Assembly: GCA_020024465.1 (NCBI GenBank)
Contig: JAHHTT010000054.1
Location: 1 to 15,091 of the forward strand
Reading direction: 5' to 3'
Length of the DNA stretch: 15,091 bases
DNA from: Odoribacter sp.
Lineage (GTDB): Bacteria; Bacteroidota; Bacteroidia; Bacteroidales; Marinifilaceae
The stretch's first letter is position 1. Each line of letters opens with the position of its first letter. The notes beneath the pieces are model-generated. The model had not been told where the DNA came from and did not search any database. It saw only the letters and a list, made by a program, of their open reading frames with translations. Below, in pieces: positions 8,694-15,091 of the stretch. The position numbers and the translations under genes are program-made.

Positions 8694-8820
8694 CAGGCAA
8701 GATCGTACTTTTTCGCAGACAATATGTCAACTCAGAACATATACAAAACAGAGGATTGCAAACATTTTGTCATTGAGAAATTCTAACAACCTTGATGTAT
8801 AAAAATAATACCGAACCCGT

Positions 8821-11376
8821 ATGAAAAAGATAGGCAACAAAATAGCAGGCATTACACTGATTCTTGGTATAATCATTACCGCCAGTTACATACTATACTA
8901 TTATTTTTCGTATTGGGATACCCTTATCGCCCGGGCAGGTAACATGCCCTCACTGCAATTACCTGCCAATCATCCGGACATATCCAATATAAAATCCGAG
9001 AAATTTCCAGCCGAGAATGCATATTGTCTGACCTGCCACCAGGGAATCGAGCCGGCACGTCCTCTGGAATCAGCCATGATGAAACAGATTCTTGAAAAAG
9101 GGAAAGCCATGGGCGATCCGAACGGATGCGTGGTATGCCATGGGGGAAATCCGAAGGAAACCGTAAACAAGAATGCGGCACACAGCGGTGCGCCTACAGG
9201 CAGCGCCATCAAAGAGTTCACTCCTACACCGGGTGCATTGCAGGTAAACGAGAATACCTGCGGACTATGCCACAAAGACCATACTTACAATGTTCACCGC
9301 TCTATAATGAATACGGATGCCGGTAAAATGAAGGCTATAACCTGGAGTTTCGGGATCGATACGGAAAATAAGGATCACACTTATGGCGACCATCATATTG
9401 ACGATCCGGATGGAGATGAACCAAGATTCGGCACGGAAGCATATAAAGCATATATGAAGGAAATGGCCGCCAGATTTCCGGGACAATATCCGAAAGAGCT
9501 GAAAAAGATTCCTGAAGTTTCGATGGAAAAATTAAGTCAGATGCCGGAACAGGCAGCCTTCACATATCTGCGCAATTGCAATGCCTGCCACCTTAGCAAC
9601 AAAGGGAAACAGGGAAGAGGATATTACCGCGGATTGGGATGCGCAGCATGTCACAACATATACAGCAATGAAGGTTTTTATGAGGGAAATGATCCGTCCA
9701 TAAGCACAGACCAGCCGGGACATGTCCTGATACACGCAATGCAAGGAACACGAAAATCCGGCATAAAAATCAACGGGCAACAGCTGTCGGGTGTGCAGGT
9801 ATCTACTTGTGCAGCATGCCATTCCGCCGGACGACGAATAGGACATGCCTATCAGGGACTGATGGCTTTAGGACACGGAGAAAACCGTGGTCCGTTCGAT
9901 TCCCGGGGACTTCCACAGGAAAGCAATGCCGGATATGTCTTCAAATATATAAAGAATGATGCCCATCACCGTATAGAAAAGGATGGCAAAACGGTGACAG
10001 GACTGCTTTGTCAGGATTGTCACACGACAAATGCCATGCACGGAAACGGCAATATAGGTTCGACCACATTGGCTACGATAGAGATAGAATGTGCCGACTG
10101 TCATGGAACTCCAACACATTATCCGTGGGAATTGCCTTTGGGATTCGGTGACGAGTTCGGCAAGAAACTTGATATGAACCAACCTCGCGGCCTGGCAGAA
10201 GAGCCCATGAAGGTAACGCAGCAATTCGGAACGGTATACCCGAAAGAAGATGGATACATACTTTCCGCCAGAGGTAATGCTTTAGGAAATGTGGTCCGCC
10301 GTGGAGATAAGATTATCGTACATTCGGACGGCGGACATGATTTTGAGGTGCCGGTATTAAAGGCACTAACACAGCACGACAAGTGGCAGAATCCGGTCAA
10401 AGCAAAAACTGCAATGGTAGGAATACCCAAGCACATGGAAAGTCTGGAATGTTACGCATGCCACTCTACATGGGCAGCACAGTATTACGGCTACAAGTAT
10501 GTAATAGACTATACCCAACCCTCTATCGACTGGCTCGAATCGGCAGAAAAGACTGCATCCGACGGAACTACTGCCGATTATAACAACAAGCATGTCATGC
10601 AGAAGGGGAGCCCTACCTATGGTGACTACAGTCATGTACGATGGGAGAATCCGCCTTTAGGTATAAACGGCGAAGGAAGGGTTTCTCCGTTAGTAGGAGT
10701 AATACAGACTGTCAGTACCGTCATAGGTCCTGACGGGAAAACCATTATTCATAATCATGTAGCCAAAACAGCCGAAGGATACAATGCCATGGAACTGGCT
10801 CCGCTTAATCCACATACTACTTCTATGGCTTCAAGAGAGTGTAGCGACTGTCATGGAAATTCCGTAGCAAGTGGTTACGGCATGAATTATGGAATATATG
10901 ATGCAGAACCTGAAATCACAAGATATGCCGATGTGGTAGATGCAGACGGACAGAATGTAAGCCGCTTCACAAAGGCACAAATAAATGCCATAAAACAATT
11001 GCACGGCGATTTCATGCAACTCATTGACGCAAACGGCAATCAGATGCAGACGATAGATACACACTGGCCTACTTCCATGCCGCTGACTGTTCAGCAGCGC
11101 AATGCACTGAACAGAGAGGGAACGTGTCTGGCTTGCCATCAGGATATTCCGGATGGTTCAATACCTATCCGAATGTTGGGCAAGATAGCAGAAATAGCCA
11201 ACCTTGATTTTGCATCGGCTGAAGCTCATGCACATCTGTTACGTGAAAACAATATTATGATTTCATGGATAAAAGGCATAGGTATTGTCGCACTGATTCT
11301 GCTGATACCTTTCATGATTGTAATTTATATTAAGCGCAAAAAGATAGCCGAAATAATCAAGAAAATAAAAGGATGA
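8821..11376 (+). CDS. Membrane-anchored undecahaem (11 CxxCH) c-type cytochrome
   Basis: Multihaem cytochrome of 851 residues that should carry eleven covalently bound haems in the periplasm. The CxxCH motifs start at C69, C103, C147, C253, C274, C330, C397, C424, C544, C674 and C769. One membrane helix lies at each end (about 9-30 and 806-831); the C-terminal tail is lysine-rich, which places both ends in the cytoplasm and everything between outside. Well over eleven additional histidines are available for distal ligation (for example H186, H191, H192, H382, H383). The first eight haem sites fall within residues 69-428. Three widely spaced sites follow, separated by haem-free stretches of about 90-125 residues. 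No CX15CH or CxxCK site is seen, so it is not MccA-like and lacks the usual octahaem tetrathionate reductase or NrfA active-site motif. It overlaps the synthase gene by 4 bp. Whether it is a terminal reductase or an electron carrier is unknown. Confidence 0.93.
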   Translation: MKKIGNKIAGITLILGIIITASYILYYYFSYWDTLIARAGNMPSLQLPANHPDISNIKSEKFPAENAYCLTCHQGIEPARPLESAMMKQILEKGKAMGDPNGCVVCHGGNPKETVNKNAAHSGAPTGSAIKEFTPTPGALQVNENTCGLCHKDHTYNVHRSIMNTDAGKMKAITWSFGIDTENKDHTYGDHHIDDPDGDEPRFGTEAYKAYMKEMAARFPGQYPKELKKIPEVSMEKLSQMPEQAAFTYLRNCNACHLSNKGKQGRGYYRGLGCAACHNIYSNEGFYEGNDPSISTDQPGHVLIHAMQGTRKSGIKINGQQLSGVQVSTCAACHSAGRRIGHAYQGLMALGHGENRGPFDSRGLPQESNAGYVFKYIKNDAHHRIEKDGKTVTGLLCQDCHTTNAMHGNGNIGSTTLATIEIECADCHGTPTHYPWELPLGFGDEFGKKLDMNQPRGLAEEPMKVTQQFGTVYPKEDGYILSARGNALGNVVRRGDKIIVHSDGGHDFEVPVLKALTQHDKWQNPVKAKTAMVGIPKHMESLECYACHSTWAAQYYGYKYVIDYTQPSIDWLESAEKTASDGTTADYNNKHVMQKGSPTYGDYSHVRWENPPLGINGEGRVSPLVGVIQTVSTVIGPDGKTIIHNHVAKTAEGYNAMELAPLNPHTTSMASRECSDCHGNSVASGYGMNYGIYDAEPEITRYADVVDADGQNVSRFTKAQINAIKQLHGDFMQLIDANGNQMQTIDTHWPTSMPLTVQQRNALNREGTCLACHQDIPDGSIPIRMLGKIAEIANLDFASAEAHAHLLRENNIMISWIKGIGIVALILLIPFMIVIYIKRKKIAEIIKKIKG

Positions 11377-13781
11377 AAAAAAAAGTGTTCAATATTCTGG
11401 CTTCTTACAGAACCTCCCTGTTTCTATTAGCAATATATGCCACACTAATGGCTGTTGCAACTATTATAGAAAAGCTATACGGCACACCGATAGCAAAAGG
11501 AATCATATACTATTCTCCTTTATTTTTCCTCATCCAGATATTACTGTGTGCCGCCTTTGTCTGCACCAGCATACGCAAGCACCTTTTTACAGCCAACAAG
11601 TGGCATTACTTACTACTCCACGGAGCCTTTATTATCATCCTTGCTGGAGCCGGTGTTACCCATCTCTGGGGTCAGGAAGGAATCATACACCTCCGCGAAG
11701 GTGAAAAAAACAAATTATTCCGGTTAAAAGATAGTGAAACGCTAGCAGAATTACCTTTTGAACTGGAATTACAGAAATTCAATCTCATCCGCTATCCGGG
11801 CTCTCTCAGTCCTTCGTCGTATGAGAGTTATCTGAAAATATATACGCCAGAAGGTACGCATGAGGCAAAGATTTACATGAATCATATCCATGATATAAAT
11901 GGATACCGTCTTTTTCAGGCTTCATACGATGAGGATGAACGGGGGAGTATATTATCCGTAAGCGACGACAGCATAGGACGAATGATCACTTATATCGGAT
12001 ATATTCTGCTTTTCATAGGACTGTCAGGAAGTATTTTCGCGTCAAAATCCCGTTTCATGAATGCACGCAGGCGATTAAATAAGCTAACCGCTACAATAAT
12101 TCCAGCTGTAATTATGTGTTTCGGATTTACACAGAACTGCAATGCAGGCGATATTCCACAAAATCACCTCCGTAAATTCAGCAGACTGCCAATGCAATCG
12201 GTAAACGGACGAATTATCCCGATAAATACTTTCGCTGAAGAACTTTTGCAAAAAATGGGAATGCAAAATTATCTATCCATCCCTGCAGAACAATGGTTGC
12301 TGGAAATGATAACATTTGCCCCTAAATGGGCAAATATTCCTATCATTACCGTAGAAAACAAGAATATCAGACACAAATACGGATGGGAAAAAGACCGTAT
12401 TTCCTATCGGAATGCATTCTCAGAAGAGGGCAAATATCTGTTAGCAGAAGAGATTGCCGCAATATACCACAAATCACCGGGAAAGCGCAATCAGATGGAT
12501 AAGGATATGATAAAACTAGATGAACAGATAAATATCATACACCAATTGTTCAACTTCCAGCTTCTACGTATATTTCCTCTCCCTAAGGGGCTTTCGAATA
12601 ACCATTGGGTTGCTGCAGGAGATGATTTCAGTATGATTACGCAAGAAACAGGTCATATAAGACAAATGTTTGACAATTATCGGGAAGCTATACGAAACGG
12701 CACAGACAGTGGTAAATGGGAAGAAGCTGATAATGCTTTGCAAACAATAAGCGGATACCAGAAAACTCATGCCGCTCATCTTATAAATGATATGAAACTG
12801 AAAGCAGAGGTAAACTATAACCAATATAACCTTTTAAATATCTGCAAGAAAATTTATCTTATAACCGGAGGTTTATTGTTATTATTGACTTTCTACTTTT
12901 GGTTCAAGCCAAAGAATACAATTTATAAAAAAGGAAGAAATATATTAATAGCCTGCATTGGTTGCGGATTTTTAGTACACAGCTATACGATCATTTTACG
13001 ATGGTATATTTCGGGATATGCTCCTTGGAGCAATTCTTACGAGACAATGGTCACCATGGCCTGGGTAGCAATAGCAGGAGGATTCTTATTTGCCAGATAC
13101 GACAGCATGACATGTGCTCTGGCTACACTATTCGGAGGCATTGCCTTATTTGTTTCCGAACTGAACTGGATGGATCCGCAGATAACACCCCTTGTTCCTG
13201 TTTTGAAATCACCATGGCTGATGTTTCATGTGGCAACACTAATGGCAGCATACGGATTTTTTGGCATTTGCTGTTTTATCGGCGGAGTAAATCTCCTACT
13301 CTCCGGATTCCGTAAACAATACAAGACAATAGCAATACAGATAAAACGCCTGACACTTATAAACGAAATACTGATGATTATAGGTATGGTACTTATGGGA
13401 ATCGGTATTTTTCTGGGAGCAGTATGGGCAAATGAGTCATGGGGAAGATATTGGGGATGGGATCCAAAAGAAACATGGGCTCTGATTTCCTTCGTTATAT
13501 ATGCTTTTGTACTGCATATGCACTGGTTCTACCCTACAGTGGATAACAAACGATTCAATCTCCTCGCACAATTGAGTTTTCTGTCCGTTTTAATGACTTA
13601 TTTTGGTGTAAATTATTTTTTAAGCGGTATGCACTCCTACGGTAATACATCGGGACTGACGGATTTAAGTGCAGCTATATGGATTCCTATAATTCTATTC
13701 TTTACTATACCTGCCGTCGCTGCCTATTCCAGAGCTACCATAATAAGACAAAATAAAATACACGTAGATACAGAGTTATAA
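11373..13781 (+). CDS. ccsBA: Fused ResB-CcsA (CcsBA) cytochrome c synthase
   Basis: System II holocytochrome c synthase: exports haem and attaches it to CxxCH cysteines in the periplasm. The 802 residues contain a ResB/CcsB-like part with helices near 13-31, 46-66, 78-97 and 204-223 and a beta-rich periplasmic loop (about 100-203). A hydrophobic segment (240-254), a large periplasmic domain (about 258-490) and the multi-helix CcsA part (494-790) follow. The haem-handling WWD motif WGRYWGWDPKETW is at 690-702. The four expected histidines are visible: H83 and H536 in membrane helices, H619 and H754 flanking the WWD region. A CIGC pair (C528, C531) precedes H536. It starts with ATGA overlapping the cytochrome stop, preceded by AAAAGG, so translation is coupled and this cytochrome is probably its main client. 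The fusion resembles NrfI/CcsBA proteins but is shorter than the roughly 900 residues of the epsilonproteobacterial ones. Confidence 0.95.
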   Translation: MKKKVFNILASYRTSLFLLAIYATLMAVATIIEKLYGTPIAKGIIYYSPLFFLIQILLCAAFVCTSIRKHLFTANKWHYLLLHGAFIIILAGAGVTHLWGQEGIIHLREGEKNKLFRLKDSETLAELPFELELQKFNLIRYPGSLSPSSYESYLKIYTPEGTHEAKIYMNHIHDINGYRLFQASYDEDERGSILSVSDDSIGRMITYIGYILLFIGLSGSIFASKSRFMNARRRLNKLTATIIPAVIMCFGFTQNCNAGDIPQNHLRKFSRLPMQSVNGRIIPINTFAEELLQKMGMQNYLSIPAEQWLLEMITFAPKWANIPIITVENKNIRHKYGWEKDRISYRNAFSEEGKYLLAEEIAAIYHKSPGKRNQMDKDMIKLDEQINIIHQLFNFQLLRIFPLPKGLSNNHWVAAGDDFSMITQETGHIRQMFDNYREAIRNGTDSGKWEEADNALQTISGYQKTHAAHLINDMKLKAEVNYNQYNLLNICKKIYLITGGLLLLLTFYFWFKPKNTIYKKGRNILIACIGCGFLVHSYTIILRWYISGYAPWSNSYETMVTMAWVAIAGGFLFARYDSMTCALATLFGGIALFVSELNWMDPQITPLVPVLKSPWLMFHVATLMAAYGFFGICCFIGGVNLLLSGFRKQYKTIAIQIKRLTLINEILMIIGMVLMGIGIFLGAVWANESWGRYWGWDPKETWALISFVIYAFVLHMHWFYPTVDNKRFNLLAQLSFLSVLMTYFGVNYFLSGMHSYGNTSGLTDLSAAIWIPIILFFTIPAVAAYSRATIIRQNKIHVDTEL

Positions 13782-13838
13782 TTAGCATTTAGATGGATAA
13801 TAGTACCTATATTAAGTCTTATCATTGAGACAATAATG

Positions 13839-13846
13839 TAATTTTG
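13839..13846 (+). promoter_or_regulatory. Candidate -7 promoter element for the TPR-like gene
   Basis: TAATTTTG matches TAnnTTTG and sits 47 bp before the ATG at 13894, a sensible distance for a short leader. There is no good TTTG box about 19-20 bp upstream; the nearest TTG (13825-13827) is too close. The gap of 112 bp from the synthase gene also suggests separate transcription. Confidence 0.4.
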
Positions 13847-13893
13847 TATCATCAAAATAAAAAATCATAATCTGCTAATATAAAATTAAGTTT

Positions 13894-14682
13894 ATGAAAT
13901 ATGTATTATTGATTATTGGAAATTTGTTGCTGCTGTCGGAGGGAAGAGGGGTATGGGAGGTGGAAGAGAAAGTGGTTTTGAGTGAGGAACAGCAAAAGTT
14001 GGCTGTTGAGGTATTGTCTTTGTATTTGGAAGTGGATAGCAACCAGATGGTGGAGCATATCGCTTTGGCTCAAATGGTGGATTCTATTTTGAGGCCAAGA
14101 GAAGACAGTGAAAAGTTTGAGCCAGCATTTATTTATCAAACGATGGCAAGAGTGGATTCCGTAGCAAGAGTTGGGATAGAATTGGCAATGCAGAACAAGC
14201 CTTGGGTGTTGCTGGAGCTATTGGAGAAGGAGAGGAAGAATTTTTATATCCATCCGAATAATGTGATAGACAATGAACTGGGACTCCATCAGTTGTTGGT
14301 AGTCCTTTATCAAATGTGTTATGAAAATACAAAAACGGCATTTACTAAAATAGTGCCGTTAATAGAAATTACACGACTTCATATTTATACATGGGAACTT
14401 ATGAGAGGTGAAGAACATCCCTATTATTTAGATGTTCTCGCTGATTTGTTAAGATGTTGTATTCAAGCTGAAGAGTATGAAAAAGCGATTGAAGTGGGAG
14501 AAGAATGGTGTGGACGTATGGAGGAAGACGATGACAATTATACTGCCAGCATGGTGATTTTGGGGAAACTGTATGGTCAAGTGGGTATGATAAACAAACA
14601 AAAGCATTGTTTCCGCTTGGTAAAGAATTCTCCTTTGTTTGAGAAATTGAATGCGATGTCGCTTTCGGAGCTTTGTGAATAG
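13894..14682 (+). CDS. Exported or anchored helical protein with TPR-like C-terminus, function unknown
   Basis: Protein of 262 residues that I do not recognise as a named family. It begins with a hydrophobic stretch (MKYVLLIIGNLLLLS) that looks like a signal peptide or anchor, without a lipobox and with no obvious cleavage site. The rest is almost entirely helical and acidic. Residues about 174-245 show TPR-like helix pairs (ADLLRCCIQAEEYEKAIEVG, then MVILGKLYGQVGMINKQKH), suggesting a protein-binding scaffold. No catalytic motif is visible. The coding strand is rich in G and T with many TTG leucine codons, whereas the neighbouring genes are rich in A and C. It has its own candidate promoter and a terminator, so it is probably a single-gene unit unrelated to the cytochrome genes. 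The gene is intact. Confidence 0.75.
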   Translation: MKYVLLIIGNLLLLSEGRGVWEVEEKVVLSEEQQKLAVEVLSLYLEVDSNQMVEHIALAQMVDSILRPREDSEKFEPAFIYQTMARVDSVARVGIELAMQNKPWVLLELLEKERKNFYIHPNNVIDNELGLHQLLVVLYQMCYENTKTAFTKIVPLIEITRLHIYTWELMRGEEHPYYLDVLADLLRCCIQAEEYEKAIEVGEEWCGRMEEDDDNYTASMVILGKLYGQVGMINKQKHCFRLVKNSPLFEKLNAMSLSELCE

Positions 14683-14692
14683 GAAAGATAAT

Positions 14693-14736
14693 TTAACACC
14701 CAATTTCACCTTCTTGAGTGTAAAATTGGGTGTTAA
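14693..14736. terminator. Bidirectional hairpin terminator
   Basis: Perfect 14-bp inverted repeat, TTAACACCCAATTT (14693-14706) and AAATTGGGTGTTAA (14723-14736), with a 16-base loop that can add a CAC/GTG pairing inside. It starts 10 bp after the TPR-like gene and lies 32 bp beyond the 3' end of the convergent tRNA gene. T-rich sequence flanks the stem in both directions, so it can serve both transcripts. Confidence 0.85.
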
Positions 14737-14768
14737 TTCTGTAACTATCTAATTTACAACATTAGCAG

Positions 14769-14853
14769 CGGAGAGAGAGGGATTCGAACCCCCGGTAGCT
14801 TGCACTACAACGGTTTTCAAGACCGCCGCATTCGACCACTCTGCCATCTCTCC
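14769..14853 (-). tRNA. tRNA-Ser(UGA)
   Basis: Read on the minus strand, the 85-base gene folds as a class II tRNA. The acceptor stem is GGAGAGA/TCTCTCC with discriminator G. The anticodon stem GCGGT/ACCGT closes the loop CTTGAAA, anticodon TGA. A long variable arm (GTAG...CTAC) is typical of serine tRNAs, and the T-arm has the loop TTCGAAT with stem GGGGG/CCCTC (one G-U pair). It reads serine UCA and related codons. The terminal CCA is not encoded (the bases after the discriminator are CTG), so it must be added by the nucleotidyltransferase. It converges with the TPR-like gene across a shared terminator. Confidence 0.97.
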
Positions 14854-14863
14854 AAAATCGGAA

Positions 14864-14894
14864 CAAAGATAGCAGAAAAATATAAGCCTACAAA
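14864..14894 (-). promoter_or_regulatory. Bacteroides-type promoter of the tRNA-Ser gene
   Basis: On the minus strand, TTTG (14894-14891), a 19-bp spacer and TATCTTTG (14871-14864) match the Bacteroidota sigma-ABfr promoter in both boxes and in spacing. The -7 box ends about 10 bp before the tRNA 5' end, so transcription would start only a few bases ahead of the mature tRNA. Confidence 0.88.
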
Positions 14895-15091
14895 AAATCA
14901 TCTGTTATTTTAGCATATCCAACCGGATGATTCATCAAGAAACATCATCCTCCTCTCAGTTTCAACATTTTTCAATTGAGTCTAATCCATCATTATATGC
15001 AGAACGATTTCTAAACTAAAAATCCATTTTCACTACCACACGAAATTAGAAATTCTGAAAACTTAAATTTATTTTTAGCCTGCAAATAAAA
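14895..15091. other. AT-rich intergenic stretch at the right edge
   Basis: No coding frame or RNA gene is supported on either strand in these 197 bases. The only structure noticed is a 7-bp inverted repeat, GGATGAT (14925-14931) and ATCATCC (14944-14950), with a 12-base loop. It could be the terminator of a gene beyond the window, but it has no T-tract. Confidence 0.5.

Larger units (their letters stand above)
8462..8820. other. Intergenic leader of the cytochrome unit, no gene
   Basis: This 359-bp stretch has no convincing coding frame on either strand and is AT-rich. It holds an A-run at 8470-8478, a 7-bp direct repeat TCTATCG (8533-8539 and 8550-8556), a 6-bp dyad CTGTTT/AAACAG (8601-8606 and 8614-8619), a candidate -7 element at 8644-8651, and a hairpin at 8667-8693. 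No tRNA, riboswitch or small-RNA family was recognised. The region most likely carries the promoter and control sites for the cytochrome genes. Confidence 0.6.

Noticed and set aside
8462..8820. Riboswitch or small RNA gene in the cytochrome leader.
   Set aside because: No conserved core of a known riboswitch was recognised, and the hairpins present are short and AU-rich.
9868..10224. Minus-strand open frames of 60-127 codons opposite the large genes (for example here and at 3083-3325 and 4955-5338).
   Set aside because: They lie entirely inside well-supported genes, lack plausible starts or domain features, and are explained as shadows of the plus-strand codons.
8821..11376. Cytochrome as NrfA nitrite reductase, MccA sulfite reductase or octahaem tetrathionate reductase.
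   Set aside because: Eleven plain CxxCH sites, no CxxCK or CX15CH motif visible, and the length and double anchor do not fit these families.
13781..13879. Distant inverted repeat ATTAGCA (13781-13787) and TGCTAAT (13873-13879), plus GTCT/AGAC near 13816-13831, as a terminator after the synthase gene.
   Set aside because: The stems are short, AT-rich and either far apart or only 4 bp, with no T-tract. Nothing here is better than chance.
14925..14950. GGATGAT/ATCATCC dyad right of the tRNA as part of an attachment site or mobile element.
   Set aside because: No integrase gene, no partial tRNA copy and no target duplication are seen in the window, so only a weak hairpin can be claimed.

Overview
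The window looks like chromosomal DNA of a gut-type Bacteroidota, most likely Bacteroides or a close relative. Four observations point there: a SusC/SusD outer-membrane pair with its usual lipoprotein partners, a fused CcsBA cytochrome synthase, a promoter of Bacteroides type (TTTG, 19 bp, TATCTTTG) in front of a tRNA, and moderate GC with AT-rich spacers. The species cannot be settled from the sequence.

Layout. (1) Positions 1-49 may be the last codons of an upstream gene. (2) 76-8398 is a five-gene plus-strand operon with gaps of about 12-21 bp: a SusC/RagA-type TonB-dependent transporter with an N-terminal STN signalling domain, a SusD/RagB lipoprotein, a DUF4843-type lipoprotein, a PKD-like lipoprotein, and a periplasmic TlpA-like thiol-disulfide protein with a DUF4369-like N-terminus. 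A perfect 12-bp hairpin closes it at 8427-8461. (3) 8462-8820 is a leader with a candidate -7 element and small hairpins but no gene. (4) 8821-13781 is a two-gene, translationally coupled unit: an 851-residue cytochrome with eleven CxxCH haem sites and a membrane anchor at each end, and an 802-residue ResB-CcsA (CcsBA) fusion, the machine that attaches haem to CxxCH motifs. (5) 13894-14682 is an exported or anchored helical, TPR-like protein of unknown function whose base composition differs from its neighbours. (6) A hairpin terminator (14693-14736) separates it from a convergent tRNA-Ser(UGA) gene (14769-14853, minus strand) with a textbook Bacteroides promoter. (7) 14895-15091 has no recognisable gene.

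How the genes work together. The first operon makes a complete outer-membrane import system: lidded barrel, surface lipoproteins and a periplasmic redox protein. It has no glycoside hydrolase, lyase or sulfatase, so the cargo need not be a glycan; peptide or another non-carbohydrate ligand is a reasonable inference. The second unit makes a large periplasmic multihaem cytochrome together with its own synthase. Its electron donor and acceptor are not encoded here, and I do not recognise the cytochrome as any characterised reductase. This pair is the most interesting part of the window.
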